In this document: in pieces, positions 63,753 through 64,000 of the stretch | How positions within the stretch are numbered: the stretch's first letter is position 1 | How the letters are laid out: every line of letters starts with the position of its first letter | Assembly: GCA_018340375.1 (NCBI GenBank) | Contig: JAFFJZ010000010.1 | Coordinates: 186,001-250,000, forward strand | DNA from: Gonatopus flavifemur | Taxonomy: Eukaryota > Arthropoda > Insecta > Hymenoptera > Dryinidae | DNA length: 64,000 bases | Reading direction: 5' to 3' | Notes under the pieces: generated by a model | Databases searched by the model: none | What the model was told of the DNA's origin: nothing | What the model saw: only the letters and a program-made list of their open reading frames with translations | Program-made: the position numbers and the translations under genes

Positions 63753-64000
63753 ATGTATTTTTATTTGATTGAGAAATGTGCTCGAATAGCAGTGTTCATA
63801 TCCTCTCAACAAAATAAAATGTATCCCAGTCATTTTTGGGCACTCATCGGTATACGTAGTATACCAACACGGAGTGCCTATTGTTTAGCCTCGAACAACT
63901 CACAATCACATGTTTCCATTATAATTCAATTATACTGTTTTTCTGTTGTCATGATAATAATGAAGGAAAAAGCAGATGCCCTGATGGAGTGTAACGTCAC
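63753..64000. other. Unassigned sequence to the window edge
   Basis: A short quasi-palindrome CGGTATACGTAGTATACC is at 63849-63866. No gene seen. Confidence 0.4.

Noticed and set aside
1..64000. Bacterial or viral genes
   Set aside because: No operon-like runs of frames, no ribosome binding sites, and no viral structural or replication protein recognised anywhere in the window.

Overview
The window looks like repeat-rich, AT-rich nuclear DNA of an arthropod, most likely an insect. This is an inference from the transposon mix: a mariner relic, non-LTR retrotransposon tails ending in (GAT)n, tRNA-headed SINEs, and many miniature inverted-repeat elements (MITEs). There is no bacterial gene organisation and no operon. 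No complete protein-coding gene is visible. Almost every open frame longer than 60 codons is either inside a repeat or does not look like a protein.

Host-gene signals are sparse. The best two are a terminal exon on the minus strand at 21679-21850 (acceptor, C-terminal coding sequence, stop, AATAAA downstream) and an internal exon on the plus strand at 42758-42968 (pyrimidine-rich acceptor, 69 codons, GTGAGT donor). Weaker coding-like stretches lie at 1989-2191, 16846-17088, 33582-34170 (minus, one frame break), 49455-49691, 50245-50367 and 57464-58268. I could not name any of these genes. The zone from about 20.0 to 22.3 kb is the longest low-repeat stretch and probably belongs to the minus-strand gene ending there.

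The rest is a layered graveyard of mobile DNA. Six short elements have hAT-type ends starting with CAG and 8-bp target duplications (five perfect, one 7/8): 4515, 7374, 8310, 10940, 22295 and 22509. Two 5'-truncated LINE tails of one family (6170-6756 minus, 8036-8269 plus) have recognisable target duplications. A mariner copy (41038-42226, minus) has lost part of its catalytic region, is frameshifted, and has a 213-bp hairpin element inside its coding region. Two tRNA-derived SINE families are present, one with a perfect 13-bp target duplication (62459-62805) and one with two copies (26345 and 63315). Long hairpin (foldback) elements are frequent, up to 1.9 kb (53579-55468).

The most unusual theme is a large set of TA- or TTA-flanked elements with short terminal repeats. 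Their interiors or subterminal zones are written almost wholly in one degenerate, near-palindromic word that differs from family to family, for example GCAATATTAC at 26820-29375, CCAATAATTGG at 51096-52140, AAATGCATTT at 55526-57350, CTCGAAGATCGG at 15379-16209 and AACGTTCT at 17690-18105. Two nested insertions (29429 in 29401, 48068 in 47831) can be dated and their TA target duplication shown directly, because an uninterrupted copy of the target exists in the same window.
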